Origin: an uncultured Porphyromonas sp.
Lineage (GTDB): Bacteria > Bacteroidota > Bacteroidia > Bacteroidales > Porphyromonadaceae
Assembly (NCBI RefSeq): GCF_938023125.1
Contig: NZ_CALHDW010000017.1
Span: 1 to 64,000, forward strand
Reading direction: 5' to 3'
Length of the DNA: 64,000 bases
Part shown: in pieces, positions 17,239 through 26,398 of the stretch
Position numbering within the stretch: the first letter of the stretch is position 1
Layout: each line of letters starts with the position of its first letter
Made by a program: the position numbers and the translations under genes
Notes under the pieces: model-generated
What the model was told of the DNA's origin: nothing
Database searches by the model: none
What the model saw: the letters and a program-made list of their open reading frames with translations, nothing else

Positions 17239-19254
17239 CTAACTATTGGCATAACTATGCATTCCTCCCAGCAGATAGTTCACCCCAAAATAGGTCATCA
17301 ATACCAAAAGAAAGGCAAAAATAAAAAAGAGGTGTAGCACAAGGGGGTGCTTAAAGCAGGCGAAACTTTTTCTATGAAAGGCGATGCCATAGACCATAAA
17401 TGTGATGAGCGCCCACACCTCTTTTGGGTCCCATCCCCAATAACGCCCCCAAGAGACATTGGCCCATACAGCTCCAATAAAGATCCCGATCCCTAGGAAA
17501 AGGGTGGCGGGGTAAAGCATCAGCTCACTAAGGGTCGTAAGGCGTTCTACTTGCTGTTGCACCCCTTTTGCATAGTAAACAAGTGTAATCACCCCATTGA
17601 TACATAGGAAAGCAAGTAGCGCATAGGCCATCATAATGAGGGAAACATGGAGGCTAAGCAGGGGCGAAGAGAGTACCGGTACCAAGGGGGTAATCTCGGG
17701 ATTCATCCCGGCAATAGAGGCCACCAGAAGGGCAAAACCCGACATTAAAAAGCCGAAACTACCGGCAACAAAGGGGAACTTACGATGCAAACAGAGGGCA
17801 ATAAGAAGTATGGCCCAAGCCATAAACTGCATCGTCTCATAGCCATTGCCCATGGGGAACCGTCCGGCAATATAGGCTCGAAGGGCAAGGCTTACAGACT
17901 GTGTTACAAAAGCGACGAGCAAGAAGGCCAAGAGCCAGCCTCGTCTCTGCTCCGCAAGATGCCATCCCTGCCCAATAAGCACAGTAAGCCCCAGCACCAA
18001 ACAGAAGCGATACAATAGGGTAGAAAAAGGTACCTTATTGTAGAATAGCTCTGCCCGGATTCGGGCCTCGGGGAGGGGGGCTACATTCTTGGGAAGAGGC
18101 TGGAAGAGAGTATGATTATGCAACATCAAGAAAAGCGCTACACGCTCATCTACCTCCCTTATTGCCTTCTGCAAGGGGGTTACCTGTGCTCCCACCCGTA
18201 AATGCATCCAGTATTCTTGCAATTTGTAGCGATTATGCTCATCGTAGAAGTCGACCATACGAGCATATTCTCCCACTCCCAGCAGTTGCTCGAGCTCCGC
18301 ATTACCCACCTTTATTAGAGGCTCATATTGCCACTCTTCGGGGTAAAGTAAACAGCCGATTAGCACCTGCTCCGCAGAATACTTTTGATAGGTAGCCTTG
18401 CCTGTGAGCTTACGCACAAAATCCCTTGCTACGGTATTGAGGGGGACAATACGGCCATTGTAGACCACCTGTTTGTCTTGGTATACGGCGGCATCTTGGC
18501 GATTGATCTCCTTGGCATTGAGTTTGGGAGCAAGACACAAAAGAGCGAGAAGGAGAGAGGCTCGGTGCAACCTTGTTCTTTTGAGTAGCTGACGGAATCG
18601 CCCTTTGGGCTGCAATAGAAGCCAAAGAGAAGAGAGCGCCAACAGGAGATAACCGGCATACGTGATAGGTATGCCCCATGGATCGTAATTAACAGAGAGC
18701 CAAGACCCCTTCTGATCATCGTCGAAAGAGGTTTGATAGAAGCGATACCCTCGAAGCGAAAATATCTTATTCATGGCAATCTGGGCTCTTACCTCCACAC
18801 CTTCGTTCTCCACCACAACCCTACTAACATAGTCCATGGGCGTATCGGTGCCGGGGAAGTAAAGGACCTCGAATTGCTCTAGCTTCATCCCAAAAGGGAG
18901 AGGGAAGGAGCGCTCATCGTCGGGCGAAGAGAAGGAAGTGACAAAGTCGGGATCTTCCTCTGATGTGCGCAAATGGAGCATCCCCTGTTGCCCTGTAAAG
19001 TGGGTACATCCGGCTCCGAGTAATATTAAGACGAAGGAAATATGAAAGGAAAAAGAGCCTCTTCTCTTGTAAAGTTTCTGTCGTAGGAGGTAAAAGACTC
19101 CCCCTACGAGCAACAAAAGCCAAAGAGTAACAAACCACCAACTGCCATAGATTTCCCGACTTACAAACGAGGTACCATGCAGGTGCTCTACCCACGTAGC
19201 AACCCCCATACAAAGCACGAGCAAAAGGTAAACGGCAGCTACTAGATATTTCAT
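17239..19254 (-). CDS. ccsBA: Fused CcsB-CcsA (ResB-ResC) cytochrome c maturation protein
   Basis: A 671-residue polytopic inner-membrane protein. The N-terminal part (about 1-215) has the ResB/CcsB layout of paired helices around a periplasmic domain. The C-terminal part (about 390-671) is CcsA, with the tryptophan-rich haem-handling motif WGRYWGWDPKEVWALI at about 602-617 and conserved His residues in external loops. The fused protein exports haem and ligates it to CxxCH motifs of apocytochromes (system II). It is the last gene of a seven-gene operon, 8 bp after the Rid-family gene, and that operon encodes two c-type haem proteins it could mature. Fusion of CcsB and CcsA is known in Bacteroidota and epsilon-proteobacteria. 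Confidence 0.9.
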   Translation of the reverse strand: MKYLVAAVYLLLVLCMGVATWVEHLHGTSFVSREIYGSWWFVTLWLLLLVGGVFYLLRQKLYKRRGSFSFHISFVLILLGAGCTHFTGQQGMLHLRTSEEDPDFVTSFSSPDDERSFPLPFGMKLEQFEVLYFPGTDTPMDYVSRVVVENEGVEVRAQIAMNKIFSLRGYRFYQTSFDDDQKGSWLSVNYDPWGIPITYAGYLLLALSSLWLLLQPKGRFRQLLKRTRLHRASLLLALLCLAPKLNAKEINRQDAAVYQDKQVVYNGRIVPLNTVARDFVRKLTGKATYQKYSAEQVLIGCLLYPEEWQYEPLIKVGNAELEQLLGVGEYARMVDFYDEHNRYKLQEYWMHLRVGAQVTPLQKAIREVDERVALFLMLHNHTLFQPLPKNVAPLPEARIRAELFYNKVPFSTLLYRFCLVLGLTVLIGQGWHLAEQRRGWLLAFLLVAFVTQSVSLALRAYIAGRFPMGNGYETMQFMAWAILLIALCLHRKFPFVAGSFGFLMSGFALLVASIAGMNPEITPLVPVLSSPLLSLHVSLIMMAYALLAFLCINGVITLVYYAKGVQQQVERLTTLSELMLYPATLFLGIGIFIGAVWANVSWGRYWGWDPKEVWALITFMVYGIAFHRKSFACFKHPLVLHLFFIFAFLLVLMTYFGVNYLLGGMHSYANS

Positions 19255-19262
19255 TTGTCAGC

Positions 19263-20408
19263 TTAGTAAGAAGGCAAATTGGGGTTTCTGTTCTCTCTAA
19301 TTGCAATACACTCCATCTCTATCAACCAAGATGGGCGGCACACCGGAGCAAGTACAATTGTATAAGGTAAGTTGGGGAAACGCTTTTCGTAGAGAGCCTT
19401 GACCAAAGCATAGTCCGCAACATCTCTCAGATATACCACAGCTTGTGCCACATCCTCAAAAGAGCACTCAGCCTCCGCCAGCAATGCCTCCACATTTTGC
19501 CACATACGCTGCGTCTGCTTGGCAATATCCCCTACATACAAGACCTCTCCATAGTTGTCAATACTTGCAGTACCCGAGATATAAACCTCCGAGCGTGAGG
19601 CATAATGCACGGCAGTCCCTCGCTCAAAACTCACGCCATACTCATAGGTTGGGTTTAACCACTCCGGGGCATAGAGGTATTGTATCTGCTCCGACATTAG
19701 CCCCTGCACACTGTAAGCATCCATCTGTACCGAAATACGAGGATCTGCATTCCGCCCATCAATCCCCGTACTAGCGATGAAGTGCGTTTGGGAAGTAAGT
19801 CCAATTTGGTCAAAGACCCAATTGCGCCCCTCCACTACTCCGGCATAGTTGACATCTACATTTTGCACAAAGAACCAAGTCCGTACACAGTGATCGGCAA
19901 GAGTGCAGTGCTGAGCGAACAACTGCCGATCATACTCTTGGAGCAGGTCTTTGGTCTGACTATACGAGCTCTCCGAGTGAGCTACAGCACTACCAAGCCA
20001 CAAGTGGGTATGGTTGGGGCGCTCTACAGCAAGTAGCCCATTGGGCAGGGGGCGTGCCACTACCTCCGATTGGAGCATAATCCACAATGCCAATTTAGAG
20101 CCATTAAGAGGGGGCTGACCTATCACAGAAACAGCATAAGACTCTCCACACTCTTGCCTATAATCATAGACTCTAGCAGCTTGATTGCTTATGTCACTCA
20201 AGAAGTAACGAGCCATGATAGGCACAGCGTTTTCATATCTCTCCCGCATCATCTGCAGGGCTTTGTGGAGGGCCAGAAACTGCTCCTCATACGAGGCCAT
20301 AGGGGCATCAACCTCTAAGAGCCAATGCCAAACAGCCCCATCCGATCCGGACTCCCAGTAGGCTTCTTTTACCTCTACAAGGGGATATTGGTAGCGATTG
20401 TAGTGCAT
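19263..20408 (-). CDS. Rid/YjgF-domain protein with N-terminal extension
   Basis: 381 residues. The last 130 residues are a RidA/YjgF/UK114 domain: EVYISGTASIDNYGEVLYVGDIAKQ, then MWQNVEALLAEAECSFEDV, ending VCRPSWLIEMECIAI, where the Arg and Glu are the usual ligand-binding pair. The first 250 residues form a second domain without strong motifs. The overall size and order recall the chorismatase-like (FkbO/Hyg5) branch of the superfamily, but this cannot be settled by eye. No signal peptide is seen, so it should be cytoplasmic, unlike all its operon partners except CcsBA. It may act on reactive imines or enamines; its link to the haem operon is unknown. Confidence 0.75.
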   Translation of the reverse strand: MHYNRYQYPLVEVKEAYWESGSDGAVWHWLLEVDAPMASYEEQFLALHKALQMMRERYENAVPIMARYFLSDISNQAARVYDYRQECGESYAVSVIGQPPLNGSKLALWIMLQSEVVARPLPNGLLAVERPNHTHLWLGSAVAHSESSYSQTKDLLQEYDRQLFAQHCTLADHCVRTWFFVQNVDVNYAGVVEGRNWVFDQIGLTSQTHFIASTGIDGRNADPRISVQMDAYSVQGLMSEQIQYLYAPEWLNPTYEYGVSFERGTAVHYASRSEVYISGTASIDNYGEVLYVGDIAKQTQRMWQNVEALLAEAECSFEDVAQAVVYLRDVADYALVKALYEKRFPNLPYTIVLAPVCRPSWLIEMECIAIRENRNPNLPSY

Positions 20409-20420
20409 GTGAATATTGTA

Positions 20421-21134
20421 TCAGTTATTACCGGCACCCTCCTTTATCCAAGTACGGATAAGGTTAAGCACCTCCGAACGCTCCCGACCGGCGAAGATAT
20501 CTTCGTGGTTTTTCTTGGAGAAAATCTCCACCAGATAGCTTACATCGGGGTCTCCCGGGGTTACGTAATTATGCCCGTCTGCCGAGTGGGGAGCCTTTAC
20601 ACCCACAAGTCCTGCGTACGAACGATCCGCATTTAGGAATAGATCGCCGGCAGCTTGGGTACTTCCCCCATGGCAAGCAATACACTTCTGGTTAAAGACT
20701 TGCTCTTGGATGCGCTGGAACGAAGCGAGGTCTATCGTGGTCTCCGGGAAGGTGAGAGGCTGATCTCCCGCCTCTACCGGAAACGAAACAAAAGGATACA
20801 CCACTTTCCCCCCCGTGCTCATTACGGCAATGGCAATGGTCTTAGTCTCAGAGGGGATATTATAGAGATTACCATAAATCGTTTCCTCCTCACTCGAAGC
20901 CTTGAGCAATCTCTTATTGACCAATGCCTTTGCAGGGTCCTCTCCCAAACAAACAATGGAGAGAGTATGCTTAAGAGGCCATGCCGGAATATTCTGGAAG
21001 TGGAGCGCAATGGTGGCCGTTCGCCCCTGATCAATGGTTTTTTCTTCGGGATAAATCTTACCCTCATCGCAGCTGCTAAGCCCAAACAACAATGCCACGG
21101 CAAGGGCAAGTATTCCCCTATACATCATGCTCAT
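20421..21134 (-). CDS. Mono-haem c-type cytochrome lipoprotein
   Basis: 237 residues with lipobox LSSC (Cys about 22). The N-terminal 120 residues form a beta-rich domain. The C-terminal part has a single haem-binding CIACH (about 151-155), and conserved Met or His residues that could be the sixth ligand follow (for example in HNYVTPGDPDVSYL, the usual cytochrome c tail of cargo-type Planctomycete/Bacteroidota proteins). It is probably anchored in the outer or inner membrane facing the periplasm. The gene lies 18 bp after the porin gene and 12 bp before the Rid gene. It is a likely electron-transfer partner of the di-haem protein encoded two genes upstream. Confidence 0.82.
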   Translation of the reverse strand: MSMMYRGILALAVALLFGLSSCDEGKIYPEEKTIDQGRTATIALHFQNIPAWPLKHTLSIVCLGEDPAKALVNKRLLKASSEEETIYGNLYNIPSETKTIAIAVMSTGGKVVYPFVSFPVEAGDQPLTFPETTIDLASFQRIQEQVFNQKCIACHGGSTQAAGDLFLNADRSYAGLVGVKAPHSADGHNYVTPGDPDVSYLVEIFSKKNHEDIFAGRERSEVLNLIRTWIKEGAGNN

Positions 21135-21152
21135 ATAGATAGAAAGAAGTGC

Positions 21153-22400
21153 TTAGAAAGTATATTGAAGGAGAGCTGTAGCACAATGACGAGCCAAGCC
21201 GATACCATCGTTATCGCGATCCATCTGCGTGGCATGCCCCATACGTCCCAAGTATTGATACATAACTTGCAACTTGAGGTTACTACCCACCATGAAGTAA
21301 TTGACACCAAGGGCAGGCATGTTGAGCCAGCCGCCTTCTGCCATACCATTGCGATCGAAAACATCGTAACGAACAGCAGCCTGTAGCGTAGGTGTTACAA
21401 AATAACCGGCTTGAGCATAAGCTCCCCAATAGTTCTCAGGTTTTGATTTTGCCATTACACGAGTAAAGTGCATCCCCATATAATAAGCCTCGGCAGCGAG
21501 ATAAAATCTATTCTTAATCATCGCAAATTCGGCGCCAACTCTCCAGTTGCTAGAGCTATGATTCTGAGCCTCTACATTGTACGAGGTAGATAGACCAAAC
21601 AGCATTTTATCCTCTCTCAAATGAGAAGGATTACCCTGCGTGGCAGGCATTTCGCCCTTAGGCATATAGGCAATACGACCGGCATAGAGAAGTTGTGGTA
21701 GCCATTTATGGTCATAAGCCATACCCTTTGTTGCATTATTTATAGAGATACCCGAGCCATTGAAAACACCTACTTGGTACAAGAACTGATGATCTAAGAC
21801 ACCATGAAGCTGTACCCCGAGGTCGAAGCCGGTGGCCATACTGGGTCTTACATCATTGAGGTCGTAGGGAAGAAGGATAGGAGCCATTGCACTCGTGGGA
21901 AGAACAGGGAAAAGAGTCTCTCCCAACGTGGTAAGATAGGCATGCATAAAGGGAGTTTTGAACTTCCCTACACGTACTCGGAAGGAATCTTTGAGGGCAA
22001 CGTCAAACCAAGCTTGCTGCAAAAGAGCCCCTCCGCTTTTGGCGGGATTGAGCGCAAGGTTAAAGGTAACCTTACCAAAAGCCTTACCCGTAAAACCAAG
22101 TATTGCATTGGGGATAGCAAAGCCACTATTGGCAATATTGGGAGCATATAAGCTCTCTAGCCCCTGGTCATCGAAGTAATTGAAGGTGGCAGTAGTCTGC
22201 ACCAAACCATAGGGTTTGAAGAGGAAATCGCCGGCAGCGGTGCGGAAGGTGAAGCCTTCTTTCCCGGCCAAAGAGACAACATCGTTCTCTAGATATTTCT
22301 CATCTACAGGTTTAGTATCATTGTTCTGCGCAACAGCAGAAAACAAGTTCCCTCCCAAAAGGAGAGCAAATAGAGCGGTAAATAGATATTGTTTATTCAT
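21153..22400 (-). CDS. Porin O/P-like outer-membrane beta-barrel protein
   Basis: 415 residues with a signal peptide ending FSAVAQ. The mature part is made of alternating amphipathic strands with turn-rich loops and ends in a C-terminal strand with terminal Phe (ATALLQYTF), typical of outer-membrane barrels. Segments such as FRVRVGKFKTPF resemble the phosphate-selective porin O/P family. Substrate is unknown; in this operon it may pass a metal complex, a small anion or electron-donor substrate. It lies between the di-haem oxidoreductase and the cytochrome gene. Confidence 0.8.
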   Translation of the reverse strand: MNKQYLFTALFALLLGGNLFSAVAQNNDTKPVDEKYLENDVVSLAGKEGFTFRTAAGDFLFKPYGLVQTTATFNYFDDQGLESLYAPNIANSGFAIPNAILGFTGKAFGKVTFNLALNPAKSGGALLQQAWFDVALKDSFRVRVGKFKTPFMHAYLTTLGETLFPVLPTSAMAPILLPYDLNDVRPSMATGFDLGVQLHGVLDHQFLYQVGVFNGSGISINNATKGMAYDHKWLPQLLYAGRIAYMPKGEMPATQGNPSHLREDKMLFGLSTSYNVEAQNHSSSNWRVGAEFAMIKNRFYLAAEAYYMGMHFTRVMAKSKPENYWGAYAQAGYFVTPTLQAAVRYDVFDRNGMAEGGWLNMPALGVNYFMVGSNLKLQVMYQYLGRMGHATQMDRDNDGIGLARHCATALLQYTF

Positions 22401-22437
22401 TGTTTGTTTGGAATGCTTTTAGTTTATTCATCGTGAT

Positions 22438-23907
22438 TTATAAGCTACGAAGGAAAGTAAGCAATGCCTCTCTATCCTTTTTGCTCATGCGAGAAAAGAG
22501 AATGCGCGAAGCATCACCCTCACCGCCATGCCACATAATAGCTTCGACAAGATTGCGTGCACGACCATCGTGCAAATAGTAGGTATGGTGATTAACGGTC
22601 TCTTGGAGTCCAATCCCCCACAAGGGCGTAGTACGCCATTCGCTACCCCGGGCAAGCCCAGAGGGATAATCATCTGCTAAGCCACGACCCATGTCGTGCA
22701 AGAGATAATCTGAATAGGGATGGATCACCTGATTGCCTAGCCAAGGAAGTTGGGTACCGGCCAGTAGCTCTGCACCTCGAGCACGAGTGTGTAGGGTTGT
22801 TGTGTGGCAAAGATGGCACTTCGCCTCGTGGAAAAGCTTCTCTCCACGAACCACCGTAGGATCCTTAACATTGCGACGAGCAGGTACGGCAAGAGAGTGT
22901 AGATAGAGATCCACATCCTCCATATCCCGAGTAGAAACCTCTACGCCTCTATTGGCAAACCCCATCATCTGACCTTGGTTTTCGCATACTTCGTAGGGGA
23001 ATCTGTCATTCGTTGCGCCCAAATCGGAGGAGAAGCCCAACTCTACCGTTAGGTCTTGGTGGTTGGCCTTATTGCCGCTCACCCCGATACCCATCTTACC
23101 CTTCTCCATAACATAATTGAGGCGGCCACTAATGCCATACTCAGGGTAATTGCTCTGGGCAGCCAAGGCAATAAGTTCATTGTGATCTAGCGACATCATC
23201 TGACCCATTCCCACGTGTCTGAGGGGCTGACGTACCGAGATAATAAGATCTTCCGGCGCTATTTTCTCATCATACCACTCTCTAATCGTGTAGTGAGGAG
23301 TCATCAACTCATAGGCCTCACCATCGGGGAAGTAAAACTTCTGGGTGGTCTGCGTAATCGTGAGCTTGCCCTCAGCTTTTACGCCATAGATAGACTGATC
23401 GTGCAAAACTCGACCATACTGAGGGAAGTATCCCCCCGTCTTACGCGTAATGTAGACCAGCATGGCCGAAAAGCCTTCGCCCGAGCCTCCATAAGCAAGA
23501 GCCGGGCGAGTGCGCCCCGCATTACGATGACATGCACCGCACGAGTAGCCTCCATACACAGGCCCCAAACCCTTACCCAACTCATGACCGGGGCCACGAG
23601 AATTGTCGTAAAGGGCATCTCCGGAGTTGAATCGCTTCAGCATCTCACCCTCTACCCACTCCGAGTTGGTATCGTAGGCGTCACTAGCCGAAGAGAACAC
23701 AGTAGAGAGCCCGGCCGATAGCTCCTTAGGATCTGCTACATTACCATTAGGTTTGCGCACCACCCCATCGAAGTCGTGGCTCTCACAACTAAGGAAGAAA
23801 AAGGGGCTTATAGCCGTGAAGAAAAGTCCCCCAACTCTAAGAGTTGAGAAGACTTTTCCCTCGACTTTTTTGCTCCCCTTCCTAAGAAAAGAGCTTATTA
23901 GATTCAT
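22438..23907 (-). CDS. Di-haem oxidoreductase (DHOR family) lipoprotein
   Basis: 489 residues of the di-haem oxidoreductase/putative peroxidase family, sometimes called thiol oxidoreductase. It has a hydrophobic N-terminus with lipobox FFLSC (Cys about 41), a first haem site CGACH (about 123-127) and a second CHLCH (about 364-368). The DHOR pattern YLHDGRARNLVEAIMWHGGE lies near the C-terminus. Known members are periplasmic and are often encoded next to imelysins in iron-regulated operons, as seen here with imelysin 21 bp upstream. The reaction is not established. An iron-reducing or peroxidase role is an inference. Confidence 0.9.
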   Translation of the reverse strand: MNLISSFLRKGSKKVEGKVFSTLRVGGLFFTAISPFFFLSCESHDFDGVVRKPNGNVADPKELSAGLSTVFSSASDAYDTNSEWVEGEMLKRFNSGDALYDNSRGPGHELGKGLGPVYGGYSCGACHRNAGRTRPALAYGGSGEGFSAMLVYITRKTGGYFPQYGRVLHDQSIYGVKAEGKLTITQTTQKFYFPDGEAYELMTPHYTIREWYDEKIAPEDLIISVRQPLRHVGMGQMMSLDHNELIALAAQSNYPEYGISGRLNYVMEKGKMGIGVSGNKANHQDLTVELGFSSDLGATNDRFPYEVCENQGQMMGFANRGVEVSTRDMEDVDLYLHSLAVPARRNVKDPTVVRGEKLFHEAKCHLCHTTTLHTRARGAELLAGTQLPWLGNQVIHPYSDYLLHDMGRGLADDYPSGLARGSEWRTTPLWGIGLQETVNHHTYYLHDGRARNLVEAIMWHGGEGDASRILFSRMSKKDREALLTFLRSL

Positions 23908-23928
23908 TCTTTATTGCATGAAAGGTAG

Positions 23929-25026
23929 TTAGTTCGAGAATTTAGCGCGAGCCTCACCGAGCATACGATTGAGGTTTGCACAAGCATCCTGTGCTTTTAG
24001 GATTTCGGTATCCTTATCCAAATTGCTACGGAAAGGCACTGGGATATCGTTGATTGCATTGATTGTAGCTACAATCTGATCATCAATCTTCTTGCACAGA
24101 TCGGCATCTTTTATTTTGAGAAGAGTATAGAGACTATTTACGGCAGGCTTACCATTGCGGCTGCAATAGAAGGAGTTACGGATACTCTTAATGTTGTTCA
24201 TGTAGTCATCTAGTGAGTTCCAGCTATACCAAGACTCTACGGCTAGTACCGCATCTTCGTGCTTTCCCTCTTTCCACATCGTATAGGGGTCTCCAATTTT
24301 TGCGGTACCAACCTCATTAGAGATGTCCTCCATACCTGCATATATCTGCTGTACGGCAGCATATACACTGGCAATACCATTACCCTTATGTTGCTTCATG
24401 ATGTTACCATAAGCCTTTTCACCTTCTGCCCAACCATGGTAGAGAGCCTTTCCATCTCTTACGAGACGATCGGTAACCATGAGGAGATACTCCTTCATAC
24501 GAGGTGTAAGGTCTGCAAACTTCTTGGCTACCCCTCCTTCGAAAAGGATATATTCTGCAGTATGGAAGCCACGGAGTTTCTGATCAGACTCTTCGTCGCT
24601 TTGTCCAAGAGGCTTGTTCGAAGCAAGGATCTGGTCAATACCATCTTTGTCTAGAGGCCAGGTATCGATACTGGGGTCCAATTGGTCTGCCTCTGCGGTA
24701 CCAAAGAGGAAGGCTTCGCTCATTTCCCAGGGGATACGAGCTGCGCGCCAAGCATCACAAGCTTCTTCGAGGCGTGCTTGACCACTCTTTGCATCCTTAG
24801 CTTCTGCAAGAGCTTTCGCTTTGGCATGCAACACCTCCATAGCCTTCGACAAGTCATCATAGGTAGGTACCACCACATCATCAACAAATGCAGCAACCGC
24901 CTTATCCATGGCAGCTTCATCTAGTACGACGGGTGTGTCCGGATTCTGGATCTTTGTTTTCTCACAAGAAGCGATTGTCATAGACAAACCCACTGCCACC
25001 AAGGGCAACCATTTTAGTAGTTTCAT
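23929..25026 (-). CDS. Imelysin-family (M75-like) lipoprotein
   Basis: 365 residues with lipobox TIASC (Cys about 21). The body is a helical imelysin fold. The GxHxxE motif is seen as GFHTAE (about 153-158) in RGFHTAEYILFEGG, and the conserved segment SIDTWPLDKDGID precedes it. Imelysins such as IrpA and ICMP are periplasmic or surface proteins linked to iron or haem acquisition; despite the M75 name most lack peptidase activity. The gene lies 38 bp after the porin-like gene and 21 bp before the di-haem oxidoreductase gene, the arrangement known for iron-regulated loci in other phyla. Confidence 0.92.
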   Translation of the reverse strand: MKLLKWLPLVAVGLSMTIASCEKTKIQNPDTPVVLDEAAMDKAVAAFVDDVVVPTYDDLSKAMEVLHAKAKALAEAKDAKSGQARLEEACDAWRAARIPWEMSEAFLFGTAEADQLDPSIDTWPLDKDGIDQILASNKPLGQSDEESDQKLRGFHTAEYILFEGGVAKKFADLTPRMKEYLLMVTDRLVRDGKALYHGWAEGEKAYGNIMKQHKGNGIASVYAAVQQIYAGMEDISNEVGTAKIGDPYTMWKEGKHEDAVLAVESWYSWNSLDDYMNNIKSIRNSFYCSRNGKPAVNSLYTLLKIKDADLCKKIDDQIVATINAINDIPVPFRSNLDKDTEILKAQDACANLNRMLGEARAKFSN

Positions 25027-25064
25027 AATCGTTGTATTGAATGATTTATTTGTATGTCCTTATT

Positions 25065-26348
25065 CTACTTCGAAAAAAACCAACCTACATAGGCAATCCC
25101 CAACGAGATCAAATTTTCACTGTTGTAGGCCCCTCTGCCTATGGTACGATGCATGTAATCGGCCTTCACTACAAGGTTGGGGAGGGCGTAATAATTAACC
25201 CCTACGCTACATGCAGATACCTGCATTCTCTTATCGGCAAGGAGGTTGCTCCCCGCTTCTACACGCTCCATCGGATTGTAGTATTCGTAGCGTAGAAATG
25301 GATATACACGCCACTCTCTATGCCCAAATAGCGATCCTACATTGTAACCGACCTCTCCGCCATAGCACAGGGCAGTCTCTGCCACAGTCGTATGAGAGTA
25401 TCCGGAATTATTCGATGAGCGATTGTTAATCTTCGTGAGCGCTGCACTGGCTCCCAAATAGCCATAGATCGCATTGGCTCTCAAGATAAAATCGCGGTGA
25501 GGACTTACGTAGGAGACATCTCCGGAGGTAATGAGAACCGGGAATTTGTATCCTGTATTACGATGCGGCTTAGAGGCATTTTTTGCAGTATTATCAAAGT
25601 AAAAAGACCCTCCAAGACGAAGCCCCTTCACCCCCGTATATTCGAGACGTGCCACAATGGCCGGACTCGAAAAATTGGTCTTTTCGAACATGCCCTGTCG
25701 GCCCTTCTTCACCCAGTCTTCACTACGGAATCCTTGTGGATCCAGCCCACTTACAACCTGCAAGTGGTAATTGAAATGACCCAAAGTACCCAACAATTCC
25801 ACCCCTGTTTCGTGCCATGTCGAAGGTATAATTGTAGTCTCTCCTTCGGGGCGATATACTCCGAAAAAGTTAATGGGTTCGTGGTGTGCATTAGTCAAGC
25901 CAATGGGAACAATTATGTGCCCAACTCGAAGGTTGAGGGCCGGAGAAAAAGAATAGGTAAGATGAACTTGCTCCAAAGCAACCTCTCCACCCTTCTCTAT
26001 TTCTACTTCGTACTCTCCGTTTTCTTCGTACCACTCAATCTCTCGAGCACATCCGGTACCACCATATTCAAACTCTATCTCTGCCCCCAAAGACCATCTA
26101 TTGTTGAACTTATAGTCGAAGGCCGTAATAAATCTGGGGACTGAGATCTCTGCACGTCCCCCCTTGGTAGTACCATGAGGGGTAGCCCGATTCCAATCAT
26201 GATCTAGATAACTAGCACCGATCTCTCCGTACCCACCAAAACGGAATTTGCTGTATCCCTCTATACTATCTTTCCTAGCTTCTTGGGCAAAAAGAACCGA
26301 AGTAGACAACAGAGAAATAAGCAAATACAATGACAACTCTTTTCTCAT
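25065..26348 (-). CDS. Porin-like outer-membrane protein, first gene of the haem operon
   Basis: 427 residues with a signal peptide ending VLFAQ. The protein is built of beta-strands with aromatic girdle residues (FRFGGYGEIGASYLDHD, then LNLRVGHIIVPIG) and ends in an aromatic-rich strand SLGIAYVGWFFSK. It resembles Bacteroidota porins of the OprP/OprO-like or carbohydrate-porin type but differs clearly from the other porin of the operon. A negatively charged, Glu-rich loop (around EEWYEENGEYEVEIEKGGE-like residues 105-125) could attract cations. It is the first gene after the operon promoter. Confidence 0.78.
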   Translation of the reverse strand: MRKELSLYLLISLLSTSVLFAQEARKDSIEGYSKFRFGGYGEIGASYLDHDWNRATPHGTTKGGRAEISVPRFITAFDYKFNNRWSLGAEIEFEYGGTGCAREIEWYEENGEYEVEIEKGGEVALEQVHLTYSFSPALNLRVGHIIVPIGLTNAHHEPINFFGVYRPEGETTIIPSTWHETGVELLGTLGHFNYHLQVVSGLDPQGFRSEDWVKKGRQGMFEKTNFSSPAIVARLEYTGVKGLRLGGSFYFDNTAKNASKPHRNTGYKFPVLITSGDVSYVSPHRDFILRANAIYGYLGASAALTKINNRSSNNSGYSHTTVAETALCYGGEVGYNVGSLFGHREWRVYPFLRYEYYNPMERVEAGSNLLADKRMQVSACSVGVNYYALPNLVVKADYMHRTIGRGAYNSENLISLGIAYVGWFFSK

Positions 26349-26367
26349 CTATTTGTTATTTTTGGCG

Positions 26368-26398
26368 CAAAGATAGAGATAGAAGCACCCAGTGACAA
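26368..26398 (-). promoter_or_regulatory. Promoter of the seven-gene haem operon
   Basis: On the minus strand TTG (complement of 26396-26398), a 20-nt spacer and TATCTTTG (complement of 26368-26375) match the Bacteroidota consensus. The start codon at 26348 leaves only a short leader of about 13 nt. Confidence 0.8.

Noticed and set aside
20655..21386. 243-codon plus-strand frame
   Set aside because: It spans two minus-strand genes with clear signal peptides, a CxxCH motif and a porin end, so it is a shadow.
17239..26348. Nitrite reductase (NrfHA) locus
   Set aside because: CcsBA often accompanies nrf genes, but no multihaem protein is encoded here; only one- and two-haem proteins are present.
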